This document shows, in pieces, positions 1 through 8,475 of a DNA stretch of 64,000 nucleotides. This DNA comes from Synechococcus sp. HJ21-Hayes (GTDB taxonomy: Bacteria; Cyanobacteriota; Cyanobacteriia; PCC-6307; Cyanobiaceae). A program made the position numbers and the translations under genes. The notes under the pieces are model-generated. The model searched no databases. It was given only the letters and a program-made list of their open reading frames with translations, and had not been told where the DNA came from. Position 1 is the first letter of the stretch; each line of letters starts with the position of its first letter. The DNA lies in contig NZ_JAGQBW010000014.1 in the NCBI RefSeq assembly GCF_024345835.1, forward strand, positions 1 to 64,000. Reading direction: 5' to 3'.

Positions 1-95
1 AATAGCTCGATGCCAGGTAAAACATTTGCTCCGCTGACCAGTGTGTCAGCCCTTTACCAGTAGTACTGGCTTGAAGCCTGCTGCTGGAGAGATAG

Positions 96-123
96 AAAAG
101 CCACCCCTAGGGGTGGCTTTTTT
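96..123. terminator. bidirectional hairpin terminator
   Basis: A perfect inverted repeat with 13-base arms (96-108 and 109-121) is A-rich at its left end and T-rich at its right end, so each strand reads a GC-rich stem followed by a T-run. It lies just beyond the stop of the minus-strand gene ending at 152 and probably ends the mtnB-mtnC transcript and whatever lies to the left. Confidence 0.8.
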
Positions 124-151
124 GTTGGCGGGATCAGCCCTGCCGATTCCG

Positions 152-541
152 TCAAGAACGATGCACGTGCACCTGCTTCCATGTGCCGTTTTGGCGCTGC
201 CAGACGCGGGTTTCGCAGCAGCTGGTCGTCATCGGTTCTCCACCGGCCAGGCGTTGGGTAAGGCGGGTGTAGCTCAACACCACGGCGTCTTCGCTGAGCC
301 AACGCAGGTGCGGGCGTGCCATCGACACATTCACCGGATTGGCGTTGCTATCAGCGGGCAGCTCGAAGTAGTAGCGATGGAACGGCAGGCCTTCCGCCAG
401 CACGCCGTTGGTTTCCGCTTCGAAGCAGCTCAGGTCGTCGTCGCAAAAGGCTGCATAGCTTCTCCAGTCGCCCTTTGCCACGCTCTCGAGCATGGCCTGG
501 TTCAGGCTCAGGATGTCGCGATCACGATCGGTGGGAGACAT
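152..541 (-). CDS. SnoaL/NTF2-like (CaMKII association-domain type) protein
   Basis: This 129-residue protein has the pattern of the small NTF2-like proteins related to the CaMKII association domain and DUF4440. An N-terminal helix contains the phrase NQAMLESVAKGDW, an acidic aromatic stretch (YAAFCDDDLSCFE) follows, and the C-terminal strands end in ETRVWQRQNGTWKQVHVHRS. Members form cone-shaped dimers with a pocket, and no enzymatic activity can be read from the sequence. I chose the internal ATG at 541 because residues upstream in the same frame are the antisense of mtnC. It lies 4 nt downstream of mtnC and probably belongs to the same operon. Confidence 0.75.
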   Translation of the reverse strand: MSPTDRDRDILSLNQAMLESVAKGDWRSYAAFCDDDLSCFEAETNGVLAEGLPFHRYYFELPADSNANPVNVSMARPHLRWLSEDAVVLSYTRLTQRLAGGEPMTTSCCETRVWQRQNGTWKQVHVHRS

Positions 542-545
542 CGGC

Positions 546-1274
546 TCAGGTGATCTGGCTGTAATCACTGATCCTCTCAAACAAGCCTGCATCGCGCCCG
601 GGATTGCCCTCACGGTCGCTGAAGAGCGCTGCCATACCCGCTTCTGCGGCGGCCGTGATCTCCGCCAACGAGTCGCTGATGAACAGCACCTGGGCTGGCA
701 CAGCCCCCATGGCGGCGGCGATGGCGGTGTAGCTGCCGGGCACCTGTTTTGGCCCGGTGCGCGTGTCGAACCAGTGCCGGAACAGCCCGCGGAGATCTCC
801 TGCCTGGCAGTGGCCGTAAAGCAACTGCTGAGCCGCCACCGACCCTGACGAGTACACCGCCAGAACTTTCTGTTGGTGGTGCCACTGCTTGAGTGCGGCG
901 GGAACATCGTGGAACAGGGGTGCCACGATGTCGCCTTGGCTGTAGCCGGCCTCCCAGATGCGGCCCTGCAGGTCCTTGAGGGGAGTGAGTTTCACATCAT
1001 TGTCGATCAGCCACTCCAGATAGGGCACCACATCCGTTCCCTCGCCCCGGCTAACTCGCAGTGCCATGGCCTCTGGGTGGGTGTCGCTAGCCCAGGCCTG
1101 ATCAACGGCTTCAACGAGATCCTGTAGATCCGGATCATGGGCGTTCGCCTCGCAGTAGCTGGCCAGTCGTGCCCGGGCATAGGGGAACAGCACCTCGGCC
1201 ACAAAGCTCACCGGGCAGGTGGTGCCCTCGATGTCCAGCAGGAGGTGGGTGATCTCTGGGGCTAGAGGCGTCAT
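546..1274 (-). CDS. mtnC: acireductone synthase (enolase-phosphatase E1)
   Basis: 242 residues, usual length for MtnC, a HAD-superfamily enzyme. It enolises 2,3-diketo-5-methylthiopentyl-1-phosphate and removes the phosphate to give acireductone in the methionine-salvage pathway. The first HAD motif is seen as LLLDIEGTT (residues about 11-19), the second near VYSSGS (about 140), and the acidic third motif as FISDSLAE (about 197). The ATG overlaps the stop of mtnB by 4 nt, so the two are translationally coupled and act in successive steps. The next enzyme, mtnD, lies about 13 kb away on the same strand. Confidence 0.95.
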   Translation of the reverse strand: MTPLAPEITHLLLDIEGTTCPVSFVAEVLFPYARARLASYCEANAHDPDLQDLVEAVDQAWASDTHPEAMALRVSRGEGTDVVPYLEWLIDNDVKLTPLKDLQGRIWEAGYSQGDIVAPLFHDVPAALKQWHHQQKVLAVYSSGSVAAQQLLYGHCQAGDLRGLFRHWFDTRTGPKQVPGSYTAIAAAMGAVPAQVLFISDSLAEITAAAEAGMAALFSDREGNPGRDAGLFERISDYSQIT

Positions 1275-1951
1275 CGTGCAGCTCCCTGGAGCATGGCCTC
1301 CAGTAGCAGCTCCCGCCAGCGCTGCTCCAGCAGAAACTCCAGGATCTCCAGGTGTCGCATGGCCGTGTCGAGATCACGGCCCCAGGCATAGAGACCATGG
1401 CCGGCGATCAGCAACCCATGGGGCGCATCGCTGAGGTGGAGCCTCGCTTTGATCGACAGTCGCGGCAGATCCTGATCATTGGCCAGCACCGGAATCCGGG
1501 CCTCCGTGGCGTGGGTGCGGAAGCCCTCCAGCCCCTTCAGCATTTCCAGATCGGCCACCACGAGTTCCCCTGTGCCAGGGTCGCTGCTGGTTGTACGACT
1601 GCGGATCACCCAGTTCGACAGCAGAGTGCCGGCTTGGGAGTGGGTGTGGAGCACGGCCCCGGCGTCGCAACTGGTGATGATTGCCAGGTGCAGGGCCGTT
1701 TCAGCGCTGGCCTTGCCGGTGCCAGCAATCACCTGGCCCCGCTGGTCCACGCTGATCAGATCTGCTGGGGCCACCCGACCCTTGTGCACCCCGCTCGGGG
1801 CCATCAGCAGTTGCAGGGGATCCCGCTCCACCACACAACTGAAATTGCCGCCGGTGCCGTCGCACCAGCCACGGCGATGGATCTCCGCCATGGCGGCCGT
1901 GAGGCTAGGGGCCAGGGCCTCGGTCACAGGCGGGCGCGTGTCTGAGGGCAT
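1271..1951 (-). CDS. mtnB: methylthioribulose-1-phosphate dehydratase
   Basis: 226 residues with the class II aldolase/adducin fold typical of MtnB, which dehydrates methylthioribulose-1-phosphate to the diketo substrate of MtnC. The family phrase GWCDGTGGNFS near residue 28, the catalytic region around MAPSGVHKGR, and the zinc-binding HTHS (about residue 101) plus a later HGLYAWG histidine are all visible. It is the first gene of an mtnB-mtnC unit, and its stop overlaps the mtnC start. The upstream kinase and isomerase of the pathway (mtnK or mtnA) are not in this window. Confidence 0.95.
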   Translation of the reverse strand: MPSDTRPPVTEALAPSLTAAMAEIHRRGWCDGTGGNFSCVVERDPLQLLMAPSGVHKGRVAPADLISVDQRGQVIAGTGKASAETALHLAIITSCDAGAVLHTHSQAGTLLSNWVIRSRTTSSDPGTGELVVADLEMLKGLEGFRTHATEARIPVLANDQDLPRLSIKARLHLSDAPHGLLIAGHGLYAWGRDLDTAMRHLEILEFLLEQRWRELLLEAMLQGAAR

Positions 1952-2002
1952 TGTGGGATGCGGCGGTGCGCTTTCCGGGACGCGAGGGGGGGTGAGGGTT
2001 GT

Positions 2003-2848
2003 TCAGCTCTGGCAACTGGGGCACCAGTGGCTGCTGCGCCCACCGAGCTTGTCGCGGCGGATGGGAGTGCCACAGAGCCGGCAAGGTTCGCCGCTCCGGC
2101 GATACACCCAGGCCGCGTTGCCGTAGTTGCCGTTGGTGCCGGTGAGGTCGCGAAAGTCGCTGAAGGTTGTACCGCCCACGCCGATGCTGGTTTCCAGTAC
2201 CTCGACAAGCGCGGCGTGCAGCCTCTCCAGTTTTGGGCGGCCTATCCGGCCACTGGGGGTGTGCGGGGCAATGCCGCTCATGAACAGCGACTCATCGGCA
2301 TAGATATTGCCCACTCCAGCCACCAGGGCCTGATCCAGCAGGGCGTTCTTGATCGGGCGGATGGATCCTGCCAGTTTCGATTTCAGATAGCTGGGATCGA
2401 AGGCGTTGCTGAAGGGCTCTGGGCCGAGTTTCTTGAGCCCGGTGATCACGGATTCCAGGGGGGCACCGGGGGGCACCCACCACATCTCGCCGAAGCTGCG
2501 GGTGTCTACGAAGCGCAGCTCCTGGCCGTTGCGATTCCAGATCTGAACGCGCGTGTGGGAGCAGGGCGGCTGCGCATCCGTCATCCAGAGGAACTGGCCG
2601 GTCATGCGCAGGTGCACTCCCCAATGGCCGGCGTCTTGGCCCTCCTGGCTCAGTTCCGCGAGCAGGTACTTGCCACGCCGTTTCCAGGCTTCTACGCGAC
2701 AGCCCTCTAGGGCCGCGCAGAACAGCACAGGCTCTGGGGGAGCGGCAATGGCCCTGGCCCGCCGCACCTCGACCCGGGCGATCTCGAAGCCCACCACCTG
2801 GCGTTCCAGGCCGCGGCGAACGGTTTCAACCTCAGGCAGTTCGGGCAA
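2003..2848 (-). CDS. mutM: formamidopyrimidine-DNA glycosylase
   Basis: 281 residues. Base-excision repair glycosylase/AP lyase that removes 8-oxoguanine and formamidopyrimidines. I chose a TTG start at 2848 because it places the obligatory PELPEVET sequence right after the initiator; the proline becomes the catalytic N-terminus. A longer in-frame ATG at 2953 would bury this proline and is wrong. The central helix contains LLDQALVAGVGNIYADE, and the C-terminal zinc finger is seen as C-x2-C (PCRLCGTPI) and C-x2-C (WCPSCQ). It lies downstream of psaE, separated by a strong hairpin. Confidence 0.95.
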   Translation of the reverse strand: MPELPEVETVRRGLERQVVGFEIARVEVRRARAIAAPPEPVLFCAALEGCRVEAWKRRGKYLLAELSQEGQDAGHWGVHLRMTGQFLWMTDAQPPCSHTRVQIWNRNGQELRFVDTRSFGEMWWVPPGAPLESVITGLKKLGPEPFSNAFDPSYLKSKLAGSIRPIKNALLDQALVAGVGNIYADESLFMSGIAPHTPSGRIGRPKLERLHAALVEVLETSIGVGGTTFSDFRDLTGTNGNYGNAAWVYRRSGEPCRLCGTPIRRDKLGGRSSHWCPSCQS

Positions 2849-2915
2849 AGGCTGGCCAGGTGGCGCATGGGGTTCCGCCAGGCTGCCATGCAGCCCATGG
2901 GGCCTCTTCACAAAG

Positions 2916-2944
2916 ATCCCCGGCCTGGACTCCAGGCCGGGGAT
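2916..2944 (-). terminator. hairpin terminator after psaE
   Basis: Perfect 14-bp inverted repeat (2916-2929 and 2931-2944) with a single-base centre. On the minus strand it lies about 40 nt past the psaE stop and is followed by CTTTGTG. It probably ends the short, highly expressed psaE transcript. The T-tract is weak, so some read-through into mutM is possible. Confidence 0.7.
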
Positions 2945-2982
2945 GGGGGTCACCTGGGGTGATTTCAGACGTGCCCGTGGGA

Positions 2983-3192
2983 TCAGGCCTTGTCGAGTTC
3001 GCTCTCGGCGAAGTTGTTGGTGTTGATGCCGCCTTCAGAACCACTGAAGCCGTTGTAGTTCACCTTCTCGAAGCGCACCACCACGGGGTAGCGGATACCG
3101 GAGGTGTCGATCGAAGCGACGGTGCCGACTTCGTTGAACCAATAGGACTCAGGACGCTTGATGCGCACCTTGTCGCCGCGGGAGATGGCCAT
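2983..3192 (-). CDS. psaE: photosystem I reaction-centre subunit IV (PsaE)
   Basis: 69 residues, the normal size of cyanobacterial PsaE, a stromal-side SH3-like beta-barrel. It helps dock ferredoxin on photosystem I and supports cyclic electron flow. The start [18 protein letters not shown] and the segments GTVASID and [14 protein letters not shown] are characteristic. It is monocistronic, divergent from the hypothetical gene at 3304 and followed by a hairpin. It is the clearest single marker that this is a cyanobacterium with oxygenic photosynthesis. Confidence 0.98.
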   Translation of the reverse strand: MAISRGDKVRIKRPESYWFNEVGTVASIDTSGIRYPVVVRFEKVNYNGFSGSEGGINTNNFAESELDKA

Positions 3193-3303
3193 CGCTGCGC
3201 TGATGAGGTGTGGCTGTCAGAGCGAATGTACCCGCCCTCGACGGGCCTAGCCGCCAGCCGTCACGAAACGTGGCACCATCGACCTCCCTGTTCCAGAGCT
3301 CCC

Positions 3304-4347
3304 ATGCCCGAGGCCCCGGCCCTCAGCCTCGAGTTGCCAGATCCCGAGAGCGACACCATCAGCTCGATGGAGTTTCTCGCCCGCATTGAGGAGGCCTGGG
3401 CGGTGTGCGACCGCTTCGATCTCCAGACCGAGATCTGGCGAGGGCGCATTCTCAAGGCCGTGCGCGATCGGGAACGCCGCGGCGGCGAGGGCCGGGGCGG
3501 TGGTTTCCTGCAGTGGCTGCGGGAGCAGGAGATCAGCAAGACCCGCGCCTATGCCCTGATTCAGCTGGCGGAATCCGCCGACGCCATGCTCGGTGAGGGG
3601 GTGATCGAGCAGACCAGCGTGAACAACTTCTCCAAGCGGGCTTTCATGGAAACGGCCCAGGCCGACCCTGAAGTGCAGTTGATGATCGGCGAAGCCGCTA
3701 ACGAGGGCCAGCAGATCACCCGCAAGCAGGTGCGTCAGCTCACCGATGAATTCACGGCCGCCACCAGCCCCCTGCTGCCGGAGGAGATCCGCCAGCGCAC
3801 GGCTGAGAACCTGCTACCCCCGCGGGCTGTGGCCCCCCTGGTGAAAGAGCTGGCCAAACTGCCGGAAGATCAGCAGGACGACCTGCGCAAGGTGCTGCGC
3901 GAGGAGCCTGAGCTAGAGCGGGTCAAGGATGTGACCAGCACGGCCCGCTGGCTCAGCAAGGCCGCTGAAGCGGGCCTGGCGGTGCGGGCCTTCCAGCAGG
4001 GGGAACTCGACCTCCCCAAGGCCATGCAGGAGGCTCAGCGGCTCGATGCCCTTGGGTTGCTGGCGGACGCGGTGGGCCAGGCCCAGGCCCTGGAAAGTGC
4101 CGTGCTCAAGTTGCATACCAGCTGGCGTCGCCTGGGGGGGCTGCAGGAGCGCCTCTGGGTGGAGAGCGGCAGCAGTACCCCCCACCTGCGGGAGCTGCTC
4201 AATGCCCTGCAGACCCTCAGTGGCAGCACCTTGCGGGTGTCCCTCGGGGAACTGGCCGGTGGGAAGCGGGTGAGGCTGCAGCTGGTGGAGGAATCGCCGG
4301 ATCAGCTGGAGGCTCCGCCTATCCCCGTGGTGGGACAGGCCGGTTAA
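3304..4347 (+). CDS. conserved cyanobacterial hypothetical protein
   Basis: 347 residues from the ATG at 3304. Upstream codons in this frame lie antisense to mutM and psaE. The protein is charged and mostly helical. Residues about 20-120 resemble the DNA-binding region of partition- or KorB-like proteins: an EEAW..CDRFDLQTEIWRGRIL helix followed by a helix-turn-helix-like stretch (ISKTRAYALIQLAESAD). That resemblance is only an impression. The rest is long amphipathic helices without a recognised domain. recQ follows 29 nt later on the same strand, so co-transcription is possible. I do not assign a function. Confidence 0.8.
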   Translation: MPEAPALSLELPDPESDTISSMEFLARIEEAWAVCDRFDLQTEIWRGRILKAVRDRERRGGEGRGGGFLQWLREQEISKTRAYALIQLAESADAMLGEGVIEQTSVNNFSKRAFMETAQADPEVQLMIGEAANEGQQITRKQVRQLTDEFTAATSPLLPEEIRQRTAENLLPPRAVAPLVKELAKLPEDQQDDLRKVLREEPELERVKDVTSTARWLSKAAEAGLAVRAFQQGELDLPKAMQEAQRLDALGLLADAVGQAQALESAVLKLHTSWRRLGGLQERLWVESGSSTPHLRELLNALQTLSGSTLRVSLGELAGGKRVRLQLVEESPDQLEAPPIPVVGQAG

Positions 4348-4376
4348 GGTCGCGCCAGGAGCAGCAGCGGTGAACG

Positions 4377-5897
4377 GTGGGGCGCGCCAACACACCAGCG
4401 CCTGACGCGAGCTCCGATCCCCTCGAGCAGGCCCTACTCAGCTATTTCGGCTGGCCCAGTTTTCGGCCTGGCCAGCGGCCTGTGGTGGAGGCCATGCTCC
4501 AGGGTCGGGACTGCCTGGCCGTTCTGCCCACCGGGGCTGGCAAATCCCTGTGTTATCAGCTGCCGGCCCTGGTGCGGGAGGGGCTGGTGTTGGTGGTGTC
4601 ACCTCTGGTTGCCCTGATGGAAGACCAGGTGCTGCACCTGCAGCGCCGCGGTATTCCTGCGGCCTGCCTGCATCAGGGTCTGGATCCGGGACGACGGCGG
4701 CAGTTGCTGGAGCGGGTGCGCGAGAACCGCCTGCGGCTGCTCTACCTGGCACCCGAGCGCCTGCGGGTGGAGGCCACCCGGCGCCTGCTGGAGGAGATTC
4801 AGGACGAGGGACATCTGGTGGCGGTGGCGGTGGATGAGGCCCACTGCATCAGCGCCTGGGGCCACGATTTCCGCCCGGACTACCGCCGGCTCGGCAGCTT
4901 GCGGCAACTCTGCCCGGGCGTTCCCCTGGTGGCCCTCAGTGCCACGGCTGCCCCCCGGGTTCGGGCTGATCTGATTCGGATGCTGGAGTTGCGGCGGCCG
5001 TTGATCCAGGTGCGCTCGGCCCGGCGGGAGAACCTCTCCTATGCCATGCGGCGGCGCCCCAAGGATCCCCTGCCGGACGTGTTGGAGGCCCTGGGCCTGG
5101 CCCGCGGTGCGGTGTTGATCTACGCCCGCACCCGTCGCTCGGTAGAAAGCTGGGCCAAGCGGCTCTCGGAAGCGGGGATCGAGGCGATCGCCTATCACGC
5201 TGGCATGGATCCGGAGAGTCGTTCCCTCTCGTTGACCCATTTCCAGGAGCATCCTGCGCCGGTGCTGGTGGCCACCGTGGCCTTTGGCATGGGGGTGGAT
5301 CGGCCGGACGTGGGCCTTGTGCTGCACCTGGATCTGCCCGCCAGTGCCGAGGGCTATCTGCAGGAATCGGGCCGGGCCGGGCGGGATGGGTTGCCGGCCC
5401 GCTGCCTGGTGCTGTTCGACCCCGACGACCGCACCAGCCTCGGTTGGGCAATCCGGTCCGCGGGCCAGCAGGGGAGCGAGACCACACCCGATCCCCTACG
5501 CCTGGAGCTGTCCCAGCAGCAGCTCCGCCGCATGGAGGCGGTGGCCGAGGGGCCGGGCTGCCGCGAGCAGGCACTGCTGCTGGCTGTGGGGGAGCTGGTG
5601 CCCCCGTGCGGCCGCTGCGATCGCTGCCTCTCCAGGCCTGCCCTGGTGGACTGGTCTCAGGAGGTGGGCCAGGTGCTGGAGTTGCTGGAGCAACGCAGAG
5701 GCACGGATCTGCGCAGCCTCGGGGACGACCTCGCCTCCGCTGAAGGTGCGGAGGTGGACCGCTGGCGTTGGCTGGCCCGGCGGCTGGTGCAGGAAGAGCT
5801 GATCAGCGAGAGCGATGACGGTAGCCAGCGGCTCTGGCTCAAGCCGGCGGGTCGCCGGTTCCTGCGCCAGCCCTGGCCCCTGAAACTCGCCGCCTGA
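4377..5897 (+). CDS. recQ: ATP-dependent DNA helicase RecQ
   Basis: 506 residues from a GTG start. Superfamily 2, 3'-to-5' helicase of recombination and replication-fork repair. Motif I is PTGAGKS (about residues 51-57), the Walker B DEAH is followed by the RecQ-specific CISAWGHDFRP (about 153), and motif VI is QESGRAGRDG (about 330). The zinc-binding part has a cysteine in CREQA (about 395) and CGRCDRC (about 412-418). The protein ends about 85 residues later, so a winged-helix remnant may be present but the HRDC domain of the roughly 600-residue E. coli protein is missing. Short forms are common in cyanobacteria. Confidence 0.95.
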   Translation: MGRANTPAPDASSDPLEQALLSYFGWPSFRPGQRPVVEAMLQGRDCLAVLPTGAGKSLCYQLPALVREGLVLVVSPLVALMEDQVLHLQRRGIPAACLHQGLDPGRRRQLLERVRENRLRLLYLAPERLRVEATRRLLEEIQDEGHLVAVAVDEAHCISAWGHDFRPDYRRLGSLRQLCPGVPLVALSATAAPRVRADLIRMLELRRPLIQVRSARRENLSYAMRRRPKDPLPDVLEALGLARGAVLIYARTRRSVESWAKRLSEAGIEAIAYHAGMDPESRSLSLTHFQEHPAPVLVATVAFGMGVDRPDVGLVLHLDLPASAEGYLQESGRAGRDGLPARCLVLFDPDDRTSLGWAIRSAGQQGSETTPDPLRLELSQQQLRRMEAVAEGPGCREQALLLAVGELVPPCGRCDRCLSRPALVDWSQEVGQVLELLEQRRGTDLRSLGDDLASAEGAEVDRWRWLARRLVQEELISESDDGSQRLWLKPAGRRFLRQPWPLKLAA

Positions 5898-5906
5898 TCA
5901 GCCTGA

Positions 5907-6986
5907 TCAGCTCTGTTTGGCCTTGCAGAGATCGGTGATCAACTGCTCTTCAAAGTCGCTCTGGGGGGCATCCCAGCTCTTCCAGGTGCCGGACTGACCG
6001 GTGGCATTGAGCCGGCGGGCACTGCAGTTAATGGCCAGGTAGAGGGGTTGACCATCGCTGTTAAGGCTGGGGGCCACAAAGCTGCCGCCCATGGGCTGCC
6101 AGTTCGCCCAGTCCACCTGCAGGGGGCCGTAGCTGCGCCAGTCGGGGGTGCTGGGCTTGGCGGTGGCGGCCACCGGCTTCGCCGCGGCGGGCTTGGGGGC
6201 AATGGCCACCGGTTGGACCTGCGGCGTGGGCTGCACCACCGGCTTGGCGGCCACGGGCTGGACGGTTGGTTGAACGGCAGGCTTCACGGCTGGTTTGGCG
6301 GCCACGGGCTTGGCGACCACTGGTTTAGGGGCTGCGGGTTTGGCCGCGGCGGGTTTCACCGCGACGGGCTTGGCGGCCGGTTTCGGCGCGGTGGCCGTGC
6401 GCAGCTTCAGGGTTGAGCCGGCCATCAAGGCATTGGGTTTGGCCAGGCCGTTGAGGCCGGCCAGCCGCTCCATGGGCACGCCATAGAGATCCGCAATTTC
6501 CGAGAGGGTCTCACCCGGCATCACCTTGTGCTCCTTGGCGTTGCGGTTCACCGCGGGCTTGGCGGCAGTGGCGCGCGCCGTGCTGGCCGGTCCCGGCACC
6601 TGGATCCGACTGCCTGCCCAGAGATCCTTGGCGTCCTTGAGGCCGTTGAGTTGCATTAGGCGCTGCACGGAAACGCCGTAGCGCTCGGCAATTTCGGAGA
6701 GGGTTTCGCCGGGCTTCACCGTGTAGTTGCCTGCACCGCCGCTGCCGCCGCTGCCGCCGGTGCGGCCGGGGCTGGCACTACCGGCACCCGGCACCTGGAT
6801 GCGACTGCCGGCCCAGAGGTCCTTGGCATCCTTGAGGCCGTTGAGCTGCATCAGCCGTTGCACGGAAACGCCGTAGCGCTCGGCAATTTCGGAGAGGGTT
6901 TCGCCAGGCTTCACCACCACCTCGCCGGCCAGGCCCGGCAGGGGCAGCAGCAGGGCGAGAACCAGGGCGGCAGCGGAGCGGCGCAT
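5907..6986 (-). CDS. secreted LysM-repeat protein
   Basis: 359 residues with a signal peptide (MRRSAAALVLALLLPLPGLAG). Three LysM peptidoglycan-binding motifs follow: two share an identical 43-residue core (about residues 25-67 and 90-132), and a diverged third sits near 153-195. A low-complexity Ala/Pro/Lys/Val linker (about 198-280) leads to a C-terminal cyanobacterial domain starting near DWRSYGPLQVDWANWQPMGG. The protein is probably periplasmic or wall-bound and may act on or sense peptidoglycan. No catalytic motif is visible. It is divergent from nothing obvious and convergent with recQ. Confidence 0.85.
   Translation of the reverse strand: MRRSAAALVLALLLPLPGLAGEVVVKPGETLSEIAERYGVSVQRLMQLNGLKDAKDLWAGSRIQVPGAGSASPGRTGGSGGSGGAGNYTVKPGETLSEIAERYGVSVQRLMQLNGLKDAKDLWAGSRIQVPGPASTARATAAKPAVNRNAKEHKVMPGETLSEIADLYGVPMERLAGLNGLAKPNALMAGSTLKLRTATAPKPAAKPVAVKPAAAKPAAPKPVVAKPVAAKPAVKPAVQPTVQPVAAKPVVQPTPQVQPVAIAPKPAAAKPVAATAKPSTPDWRSYGPLQVDWANWQPMGGSFVAPSLNSDGQPLYLAINCSARRLNATGQSGTWKSWDAPQSDFEEQLITDLCKAKQS
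6664..6905 (-). repeat. tandem DNA duplication coding LysM repeats
   Basis: Two copies of the LysM-coding unit lie 195 nt apart. A 47-nt block (6664-6710 and 6859-6905) is identical, and the flanking codons differ only at silent positions. This is a recent or homogenised in-frame duplication inside the LysM gene. Confidence 0.8.
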
Positions 6987-7066
6987 GGAGGGAGTGGGTG
7001 GGCGATGGGCTGAACATTAAGGAGATCCGAGGGCTGCGCCAGTCCCCGGGAGGCACTGAATTCAAT

Positions 7067-8452
7067 TCAGCCCAGCAGGCGGCGGAGCAGCGGTAACCGG
7101 TCGCCGTAGGGCGGGTAGCGAAAAGGGGTATCCAGGCGGAAGGGACGCCGCAGCACGGCGCGTTGGTGGGAGAAGGTGTCGAAGCCCGCTTTGCCGTGGT
7201 ACGCCCCCATGCCGCTGGCGCCCACTCCCCCGAAGGGCAGGTTTGGTACCCCCACGTGCATGATCACGTCGTTGAAGCACACCCCACCGGAACTGGTGCC
7301 CTGCAGTAGCTGCTCCTGGGCTGCCCTCTGGCTGGAAAAGAGATAGAGCGCCAGGGGTTTGGGCCGCTGGTTGATCAGGCTGATGGCGCTCCCCAGGTTG
7401 GGGATGGAGAGCACGGGCAACAGCGGCCCGAACAGCTCCTCCTGCATCAGGGGGTCGTCGAGACTCTCCACCGCGATCAGGGTGGGGGCGATGCGGCCCC
7501 GACCGGCATCGCTCTGGCCCCCCCAGAGGATCTGCCCCCGTTGGCGCGCGCCCTCCAGCAGCCCCGACAGGCGTTGGAACTGGCTGGCGTTCACGATCGA
7601 GGCCAGGTCGGGGGAGTTGAGGGGATCGTTGCCGAAGCAGGCCGTGAGCCGCTCCTGCATCAGGCGGATCAGGGGCTCGCGGATCCCCTCCTGCACCAGT
7701 AGGTAGTCGGGCGCGATGCAGGTTTGTCCGGCGTTGAGGGCCTTGCCCCACACCAGACGCCGCGCCGTCACTGTCAGGTCGGCGTCAGCCAGCACCACGG
7801 CCGGGCTTTTCCCCCCCAGCTCCAGGGTCACCGGGGTGAGGTGCTGGGCCGCGGCGGCCATCACCAGCCGCCCCACCCTCTCGCCGCCTGTGAAAAAGAT
7901 GTGATCGAACCGCTCCTGCAGCAGCGCCTGGGCCGTGTGGCCATCACCCAGCACCACCTGCACGGTGTCCGGAGGGAAGGCGGTGGTGATCAGATCGGCG
8001 ATCAATTGCGCGGTGGCCGGTGCCTGTTCCGAGGGTTTCAGCACGGCGGTGTTGCCCGCCGCCAGGGCACTCACCAGCGGTTGGATGCAGAGGTGGAACG
8101 GGTAGTTCCAGGGGCCGATGATCAGCACGCAGCCCAGGGGTTCGCTGATCACCTCCGCGGAGCCGGGTTGGAGGCTCAGGGGCACGCCCACCCGGCGTGG
8201 GGCCATCCAGCGCCGCAGCTCCCGGCGGCTGAGCTGAATCTCCTGTTGCACGGCCACCAGCTCGAAGTAGGCCTCAACCGGTGGCTTGCCCAGGTCGTGG
8301 GCGAGGGCGGCCAGCACCGCATCGCCATGGGTTCGCACTGCCCGCTCCAGTCGTTCCAGCTGGGCCAGGCGCCAGGCCAGCGGGCGTGTCAGCCCGTCGC
8401 TCACCGGTTGGCGTAGGGCGGTGATCGGTGGCTGGGTTGGGCTGGAGACCAT
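7067..8452 (-). CDS. class 3-type NAD(P)+-dependent aldehyde dehydrogenase
   Basis: 461 residues from the ATG at 8452; a start at 8488 would overlap the upstream gene. Oxidises fatty or aromatic aldehydes to acids and is probably membrane-associated, like the cyanobacterial long-chain aldehyde dehydrogenases. Motifs: IGPWNYPFHL near residue 112, glycine-rich FTGGERVG near 190, the general-base region VTLELGGKSP near 212, and the catalytic cysteine in NAGQTCIAPDY near 247. The basic C-terminus (FRYPPYGDRLPLLRRLL) is typical of the class 3 family. It follows a LysR-like regulator and may be regulated by it. Confidence 0.92.
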   Translation of the reverse strand: MVSSPTQPPITALRQPVSDGLTRPLAWRLAQLERLERAVRTHGDAVLAALAHDLGKPPVEAYFELVAVQQEIQLSRRELRRWMAPRRVGVPLSLQPGSAEVISEPLGCVLIIGPWNYPFHLCIQPLVSALAAGNTAVLKPSEQAPATAQLIADLITTAFPPDTVQVVLGDGHTAQALLQERFDHIFFTGGERVGRLVMAAAAQHLTPVTLELGGKSPAVVLADADLTVTARRLVWGKALNAGQTCIAPDYLLVQEGIREPLIRLMQERLTACFGNDPLNSPDLASIVNASQFQRLSGLLEGARQRGQILWGGQSDAGRGRIAPTLIAVESLDDPLMQEELFGPLLPVLSIPNLGSAISLINQRPKPLALYLFSSQRAAQEQLLQGTSSGGVCFNDVIMHVGVPNLPFGGVGASGMGAYHGKAGFDTFSHQRAVLRRPFRLDTPFRYPPYGDRLPLLRRLLG

Positions 8453-8475
8453 GGGTGCTGGGGCTCTGGGTGGGT

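Noticed and set aside
2849-2953. ATG start 35 codons upstream for mutM
   Set aside because: Fpg needs proline directly after the initiator; the TTG at 2848 gives PELPEVE, and the region before it contains the psaE terminator hairpin.
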